The notes under the pieces: model-generated
Told to the model about the DNA's origin: nothing
What the model saw: the letters and a program-made list of their open reading frames with translations, nothing else
Database searches by the model: none
Part shown: positions 57,117 through 64,000 of the stretch, in pieces
Numbering within the stretch: the first letter of the stretch is position 1
Layout: each line of letters begins with the position of its first letter
Source of the DNA: Lunularia cruciata
Lineage: Eukaryota; Streptophyta; Marchantiopsida; Lunulariales; Lunulariaceae
Assembly: GCA_948567375.1 (NCBI GenBank)
Contig: OX419757.1
Span: 15,810,001-15,874,000, forward strand
Length of the DNA stretch: 64,000 nt
Direction of reading: 5' to 3'
Program-made: the position numbers and the translations under genes

Positions 57117-60100
57117 TTCAAGATGATCGCCATCAAATGATTCATAATGATGAGAGCTCACAGGAGCTATTTAACGCTCCTCAATAATTATGGTCTCAAG
57201 AGATAATCATCAATTCCAGGAATATCGACAGGACAGGCCCTTAACCTGGAGTTTCCGTAGACAAAAACTCCTCCGTAGTTTGCACTAGTTCAGTGTGCTC
57301 ATAGGCTGAATTTGTGGCAAAATTGGTACCGAAAGGATAAACTCGGTCAAGAGTTACATCCAAGCATTTTCAGAGATCGATTGCTGCAGGAAGAAAGTAT
57401 GACTAAACAACAACACGGCACCCTTACTTTGTGATCGCTACCAGGGAATCTCTATCAAGATGTTGGATTCATCACTTTGACTCCGGCTGCTCAGTTGTAG
57501 AGGTTGCCCATGACAATTGGAGCGCGGATCAAATCTCGTGTGTTCCATCTTTTATGGGCTTTGTTGTATCTTATACATACTAGATGTCTCAGGGCTAGTT
57601 CCATATGCGCTTCGTAACTCACACAGCGTGGATGAAGTCCCCTCAGACACCTGATTCAAGGCAGGTATGTAGTTCGGGATTTCTGTAAAAGCTTGGAAAG
57701 CCAGTATAGAGATTCAACGGGAGCAGGAAAACCGGTGACTGATGAAGTTCATGTAAGGATCTAAATAAAGCGCACTCATTGCCTGTTACACCAGTACAGC
57801 TTTCCAGGCTACTACCGTTGAATTTTCTGCGGCGGGCAATGCCCACACGTATTTGCTGATCGAGGTTGAGACAACTTTCACAAGGCACTTCAGTTTATCC
57901 CGGCTTGGTACCATCCCGATTATATTATAATATGTTCTTTACACACCTGTATCTGTAAAGTACTCGAGCCTTAAAGCAGATGGGGCTGCCAGAGCGTTTC
58001 TAGTCCTCCGCCCCTGCAAAATAGCAGTGTACGTCTCCTGATAAGGAGACTTCCCTTTGATGGCGTTTTTCGGTCAACTTCTTCTTGGTAAATTGCTCTT
58101 AATGTCAGTTGAAGAATATGGGTTGTTAAGAATGATTGGGCAGTTAACTGATCTCGAGGCTGCGCATCTGGTACATGTCCGCTGTAACTTGAAGCTGCAG
58201 CTTTTAGCAAATAATACGCAACTCTACTCGTCGGGAAAGGTGATGTCTCCTGAAGTCTTCACAAGATGTCCTCATGTCTCGTGCAGTCGATCAGTTCTCT
58301 TGGCAGGGGAACTTCTTTGTCCGAGTTGTCGTTTGTAATTTTTTCATCTCATGCCCAAGACAGCTAGCATCCATCTCTTGTTCGTTCTTATCCGTTAATC
58401 ATTTAGCAACCTACGACTGCTTTTGCACACACAGCGCCGAGGGTACTAATATATTCGCAATCTAAGCTGTTTTGCTACTCCAAGTTGCTTGTGTCAGAGC
58501 ATGCCCACCGAGACTCGCGTTACTGGATCCATCTCAACTATATTGGTGCAATTATCTCAAAGTAGCTACGAACGGGACTCTGCAAGATTTTCTTTGTGCT
58601 ATTTGCCATGCCTCCTATCCATTTAACGCTAACGTTAGAGGGCATAGCATACAGTCAACTATCTCTACTTGTTACCGTTTGGGAGCAGCTGGGAAGTTAA
58701 CGATCAGGGACAATAATAAGTGAAGAAATTTGAGAAAATATTTATCTCTTCCCATTACATTATTTCTTTAAGTTTTATGATGGTTGTCACTTCATTATCG
58801 AATATTGAGAATTTCACCTCTTATGGAGTGAATTTCTTCTTGAAGAGTTTAGAGCAAGAGCACCTTTACCCTTTCAACTCGAACGATTCTTGCATCAAAG
58901 TCCAACAACAACAACATGTGAAATAAGACATTCCACATCCAGGTTATTCTGTTTGCTATCCATACTATTCAAGGTTGGCAGTGTTTTTAATATATTTTTG
59001 AGAAGAATAATGAGGTTTCAAGGTGTTGCAGATTAAAAGAGGTAGTAGTTTCATACTCCCATCCGTATTGCTTGTAAGAGGAATTTATTATACTCCTTCT
59101 TCATCTTGGTACCTTGAACCTTATGAGTAGCTAAGGTTCAGTTATATTCTAGTTTATAAAATAATCATGCTTCATCCATGTTGAAGATACAAGAACGTTC
59201 ATAATCATCCATGGCTAGCTTCAAAATCCAAGTAACTTCCAAAGCATTACATGATCTATCATTTGAGTTATCCTCCCCGTGCTTAGTGTAAACTTTTATC
59301 TCTTTTGAACTTAGATATACACCTCGAAAGAGAAGCTTCAAAGGATTCATAAGCTCGAGTGCACGTACTATTTTTTTTTGTGTGTAAATCTTTTTAATTG
59401 AACACTCATCAAAGCATTTAAAAGCACACCATACTTACTCTTAATGTTTTTGAACTATTCTCACATTCCTTTCTCTTCATATGTATATTTTACTTTCATC
59501 AATCTCAAATAATAAGGTTATATATCTGAGTTTAACTATTTCTTTAGTCTAAAATATCTTAGAAATTGTCATGTTATCACTCTCTTCCCAACTACTTTCA
59601 ACCCTGTCTACTACTATAATTATGTGGAAGATGGTGAGATGTACAAGGTTGAATGTTCAAATTTCTCTCTTTCTAGTATGGTTCAAACTGATGTATTGTA
59701 TTAATAATTTCTTGGGAGTATACCAAAACGTGTCATAAACTTAAAATACTATCCATAATATGTCTTTTACTTATCTACAAGCAAAAAAATCAATTAGAAG
59801 CTTTCAAATGTTGTAAATATAATAAATAATAAAATTTAAATTTATCTAATAACTTAAGGATCTAAATTAAACTTTGCACTTGTTGGAACAAATAAAACTC
59901 AAAACATATACTAGTATTTCTTGATAACATATTTTAAATATAGTGATAATATAAATTTCATTTCACATAATTTCATAGGTTATATAGAAAACTGCCTACA
60001 TCAACAATCATTAGATTTACCATATAAGCATATAACTCATCATTGACTAATCAATTGAGTAAGAAAAAAATAACAAAAAATAACTTAATCGAGATGTTAA

Positions 60101-60540
60101 ATTCAAAATAATAAAAATGAATAAATTAAGAAATAGATTTGAATGAAAATTTACATAAGAAAAAGAAAGAGCTAAGATGTATGAGTTGATAAAGCAAGTA
60201 TCAAATAAAATTCTTTTTGTTTAAACCTAAGTCCATAGCGGTAAGTTTTAACGTCTTTCTTACTTCTCTTATCCTCTTGGATATTACTAGATCACGATCG
60301 AGTAAATTTTCTCTCAACTCAATTCCTGATGAGAAGGAAGGCTAAAGGAAAAGTTCACGACTTCATAGTGAGTTCTCTCTATGAGTGAGGTGTATTTAAA
60401 TACTCTTTAAACTTTATCAAATGAACAATATATTTTCATCGACTGAAAATACTTCAATTAATCATCATGTAAATATTTGACAATGTATGATATACTAAAA
60501 ATATACGATTTTCGGTGTGATACCATGGTTCAAAGAAGAA
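57117..60540. other. Downstream flank of the DUF89 gene and AT-rich intergenic DNA
   Basis: 57117-58930 is of intermediate composition and presumably includes the 3' untranslated region; frames such as 58057-58338 (93 codons) and 57643-57888 resemble no family. 58930-60540 is AT-rich with nothing recognised. Confidence 0.4.
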
Positions 60541-60565
60541 AAGGTCCCTGTCAAATAATCAGATG

Positions 60566-60962
60566 AGGTGAGTGGAGGTTAATCCTCGAGATATTTAGAA
60601 TATTTCTTTTCAAACTTCTCCGTTAACGACCTTTAGTTGTAGAAAGTTCAGGGAAACAAGGTGGTAGGGGTACGGGGTATTCCATCCAAGTTGCATTCAT
60701 TTATAAGAATCAGGTGCTATATTAAGGAGGTTCAGGAATGCCATATTGAAATAAATGATTGTCAAGGTGAGTGGAGGTTCATCCTTGAGATATTTAGAAT
60801 ATTCCTTTTCAAACTTCTCCATTAACAACCTCTAGGGGTAAAAACTTTGGGGAAATAAGGTGGTAGGGGTACAGGGTATTCTGTCTAAGTTACATTCATT
60901 TATGAAAATCAGGTGCTATATTATGGATGTTTAGGAATACCATATTGAAATAAATGATTGTA
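60566..60962. repeat. Two 199-bp tandem repeats
   Basis: AGGTGAGTGGAGGTT starts at 60566 and recurs at 60765; the units align to ATTGAAATAAATGATTGT at their ends with scattered substitutions. No coding capacity. Confidence 0.9.
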
Positions 60963-61193
60963 AAAAGTGGTGACATGGTTTCTTGAGAGGGTGGCCATAT
61001 GGTTTGGTGTGTGGGTTTTGGAGTAGGATTTATGGAATTTGTTTGTAGATCCAAAATACCGCTCTTAACTATTCAACTTCTCAACTCAAATTCACCATCC
61101 CGGGTGCAAATGCTCCTTTTGTCAATCAACTAAATGGCAGTTTTGTAGTATTAAAGTTTCACATTGGTGTGGTGGTTCATTTCCATAGATTAG

Positions 61194-62474
61194 TGTAACA
61201 AAGGATATTGTAAGAAAATGATCCACGCCGCCCCGCTGCAACCAAGATATTGATTGGGGGTCAAGAAATTTTGCTCCAAAAGGGCAACAAAATTTAGCAA
61301 TGGAAGATAAAGTACCTTGTTGCAATGCAAGAGGCTCACTCTTGGATGTAGATCCAAGACCTATAGACTCACATTTGGATTTGCAATCTGAAAAATCATT
61401 AGGGAAATTTGAAGAATTGTTGAAGATTGCTTCTTTTGTGCCTAGCAAAAAAAAGAAGAGGATGAAAGATTCCACATGACAAAACACAATTATGGTCAAA
61501 CACTGTATTATTTGGAAGACCTTGAGCATTTTTCACAGATTCATGGTGAGAATCACAAAAAGCTTATTTAGAAATCCACTACTTTTAGTTTCATGGCAAC
61601 ATTTTTGATACGGGAGGGTCAAGGATTTCCTACTTCTATGATAAGTGACAAGCTTTACAAGAAATGGTTGAGGTACATGAAACAATAAAAAGAAACTTGG
61701 GAGCTAAAGAACAAGTTTATTGGAGAAGGTCTCACCAAGAAGGAATATGGCAAAGGATGGAGAACTATAGAAGATAAATTGAAAGGAATGTGCATGCATT
61801 TTGCTAGAATGGAAGCCATGTTTGGGAATAGAGCAAACATAAGTCCACCTGTTATGGTAAGTTTGGGAGATTTAAATCCTAATTCAAGCAAGGTTGGCAT
61901 AGAGAAGACCCATGAAGGTGCAAAGGAGTGCTCTCAATTCTCATATCCCCCAGAGGTGGTGCTCCTAGACTCATGCTCCCAATTTGTACTAAACACCCAA
62001 GGTGTAAAAGACTGAAACCGAGGAGAGAAATAGGAGAATAGAAACTCACATTGGGACACTTGAATGAGGGAAAACTCCAAATGCCTAGCATAAGCTTTGG
62101 CTTTGGTATTTAGAGGTAGCATACAAGGCCCTTGAGAAGCTTCTCAAGAAGCTTCCTCAAGCCGCTTTCTTAGAGTGCAAGCCAAGTTAGCTAGGAAGCT
62201 TCTCAAGAAGCTTCCTTCTAGAAGCCGCCTACTTGGCATGCAAGCTAAGCTAGTTGGAAGCTTCTAGAAGCTTCCTTCTAGAAGCTACTTACTTAAGGTG
62301 CAAGCTAAGGTAACCGAGAAGCTTCCCAAGAAGCTTCCTAGATACTTCCGGAATATTCTAGGCTACTTTGTCTTATATGCTACTTTGTAAGCCCGACTAC
62401 TTCGTCGCTAAACTCCCAACTACTTCATTGCTAAACTCCCGACTAACTTCATTGCTAAACTCCATATTGTTACA
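61194..62474 (-). repeat. 3' LTR of the right-hand chromovirus
   Basis: Right end ...TTGTTACA (62474) abuts the element's polypurine tract; the only matching left terminus I find is TGTAACA at 61194, giving inverted ends and about 1.28 kb. The left boundary is tentative. It contains a 60-bp tandem repeat array with GAAGCTTC palindromes (62136-62337) and three copies of a CTAAACTCC-centred unit near 62409-62463. On the - strand a CTCTAAATA sequence (62107-62115) about 20 bp beyond the array could be the TATA-like box. Confidence 0.55.
62136..62337 (-). promoter_or_regulatory. Heat-shock-element-like array in an LTR
   Basis: GAAGCTTC occurs at 62136, 62148, 62195, 62207, 62257, 62267, 62318 and 62330, in four units of 59-62 bp. 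At 62257-62274 the sequence is GAA-gc-TTC-ta-GAA-gc-TTC, four alternating GAA/TTC modules with 2-base spacers, which is a textbook heat-shock factor binding site; another TTC-ta-GAA lies at 62216-62223. The position upstream of a TATA-like box on the - strand suits an LTR enhancer. Binding and heat response are inferred. Confidence 0.7.
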
Positions 62475-64000
62475 TATTCCCCCGCCGCTAGTTGGTGACG
62501 TCCTTGTCGCCAGTGAAGCTTCAAATTCTTGGATGGCCGTTTGTGCATTCTGGAGGTGAGAAAGAGGCTCCCAAGTGGCATCATGAAGGGGATACCCTTT
62601 CCAAAGGACCTTGTACTCCGTATGTTGGCAACGGCCTCGTGGGATATGGCAATGCGCAAGGATACGATCAACTTTGTACTCCTCATGATCATTGATAGGG
62701 ATAGGAAGAGGAGGAGGTTGGACTCAAGAGGAAAAGGAAGAGGGGTTATGCAAAAAGGGTTTCAACTTGGAAACATGAAAGACAGGATGGATACGCATGT
62801 GACAAGGTAAGGCAAGTTGATAAGCAACAAGAGAGACAATTTGGGTGATATCAAAGGGTCCTATCCAATTAGGGGCAAGTTTACAAACTTGGGTATCAAG
62901 TGGGAGAGGGAGGTTACTGGAAGATAGCATGACTTAATCACCAACTTCAAAGGTGAGATCACAACGATGGTGGTCCGCATATTGTTTTTGGCAATTTTGA
63001 GCAACAAGGAGGTGAGACTTGGCTTGTTGGAGCGATTGGGATATAGTGGTCAAGAATGTAGAAGTATGAGGAACCTGAGATGGAGGGGGAGCAAGAAGAG
63101 AATCAGGAACAAGCGGATCTTGACCAAAATTGAGAAGGGAGAAAATCCGGTGCTTGCCTGTTTGGAATTGTTGTAGGCAAATTCTGCAGCTGCAAGACAT
63201 TCATCCCAATTGGTATGGTGGACATTGACAAAGGCCCGCAACATATCCTCCAATGTACGATTTGCATGTTTGGTTTGTCCATCAGTTTGAGGATGATAGG
63301 CCATGGACAAAGCAAGCTTAGTGCCGAGTATCTAGAAAAGTGCTTGCCAAAACTTCCTGGTAAATCAAGGATCACGGTCAGAGATGAGTACACGTGGCAT
63401 CCCATGATGCTTGAAGACATTGTCAAAGTAGATTTGTGCTAAGGTTGGGGCATCCACGGTATCATAGGTTGGTGCCAAGTGGATTTGCTTACTAAGCTTA
63501 TCCACAAACACCACGATTGCGGTGTATCCTTGTTTTGTCTTTGGCAAGGATGTGATGAGATCCAAGCTCACATGCTCCAAGCGAGCGGATGGAATAGCGA
63601 GTGGTTAAAGGAGTCTACTCGGCTTCTGGTTACTGGCCTTGTTACGTTGGCAGCTCTCACACAATCTGACAATTCTTGAACATCTTGTGTCATGTTGGGC
63701 CACAACCATTGACGTTGGAGGGTACCCAAGGTCTTGTCTACACCCATGTGACCAGCGATGGATAAATCATGGGCTTCTTGAAGGCGCACAAGTCAAAGAT
63801 CACCTTTGGCTGGAACATAGATCCGGTCCACATGGAATAGAAGGCCTTCCTTGAAGGAGAAGGTGTTGTACTCCTTGTCACCTGTTGTTAGACAACCCTG
63901 TACCATTTGGAAGAAGGGATCTTGTTGTAGAGCTAACCAAAACTTGTTATGGATCTTAGGGTCAATTGACACCATCGTAATTGCTGCCGCAATGAGAGGA
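62397..64000 (-). pseudogene. Chromovirus pol 3' part: integrase and chromodomain (runs off the window)
   Basis: Leftwards from the window edge: an integrase linker and HHCC domain (63975-63600: HMGVDKTLGTLQRQWLWP; the Cys pair reads CVRAAN, so one ligand is lost), core (63580-63050: SLDLITSLPKTKQGY, VLISDRD followed by TGA where Arg-type text is expected, YHPQTDGQTKHANRTLEDML, where the usual Glu after GQT reads Lys), a GPF-type linker (62930-62724: NWIGPFDITQIV, HPVFHVSKLKPF), and an unbroken chromodomain (about 62690-62490: EEYKVDRILAH, then EYKVLWKGYPLHDATWEP). The frame carries on through the polypurine tract into the LTR and stops at 62397-62399. Inactive because of stops and the altered catalytic Glu. 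Same chromovirus group as 9042-11622 but with an unrelated LTR. Confidence 0.85.
62475..62487 (-). promoter_or_regulatory. Polypurine tract of the right-hand chromovirus
   Basis: On the - strand a GGCGGGGGAATA run lies immediately before the LTR start TGTAACAA; it also codes for the last residues before the frame enters the LTR. Confidence 0.65.

Noticed and set aside
58057-58338. 93-codon frame downstream of the DUF89 gene
   Set aside because: No similarity to any family that I recognise and no supporting exon structure.

Overview
This window looks like nuclear DNA of a land plant, most likely a seed-free one; a repeat-rich liverwort or other bryophyte is my guess from the retroelement types, not something I can prove. 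Three spliced host genes are supported, all on the + strand: an RBBP5/SWD1-like WD40 protein of the H3K4 methyltransferase (COMPASS) core (17669-21562, six coding exons), an LRR receptor-like pseudokinase (42285-45063, two exons), and a DUF89-family metabolite damage-control phosphatase (52355-57116, twelve exons). Their exons were joined by hand from splice signals and family homology.

Nearly everything else recognisable is decayed retroelement. Left to right: the 3' part of a + strand Ty3/gypsy element with its LTR (1-2439); an inverted fragment of a methyltransferase-bearing Ty3 element (4458-5555); a - strand Ty3 element with LTR-like sequence (about 5556-8288); a 5'-truncated - strand chromovirus with 3' LTR and chromodomain (8289-11622); a - strand LINE 3' end (15700-16466); the RBBP5-like gene; a + strand LINE split by a solo chromovirus LTR (23590-25900); a long + strand Ty3/gypsy element (28952-38912) with extra LTR pieces at both ends; a second copy of the LTR-like repeat (39045-39780); the LRR pseudokinase; two LINE 3' tails (45291-45402, 50260-50455); the DUF89 gene; and, at the right edge, another - strand chromovirus whose LTR holds an array of heat-shock-element-like GAA/TTC motifs.

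The most interesting object is the 28952-38912 element. Between protease and reverse transcriptase, in the same frame as the rest of pol, it carries a DNA cytosine-5 methyltransferase domain with motifs I, IV (PCQ), VI (ENV), VIII, IX and X in order. Downstream of integrase it carries a C4HC3 PHD finger. Its architecture is LTR-gag-PR-DNMT-RT-RH-IN-PHD-LTR. All 23 in-frame stops I located are TAG or TGA, none TAA, the pattern expected if methylated cytosines in CHG and CG contexts have deaminated. A second diverged copy of its gag/PR/DNMT region (4458-5555, - strand) shows that this is a family rather than a single accident.

The host genes use ordinary GT-AG introns of roughly 100-950 bp and sit in less AT-rich DNA. 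The gaps of several kb between them (11.6-15.7, 25.9-28.4, 45.4-50.2 and 57.1-61.2 kb) are AT-rich and hold no gene I can support.
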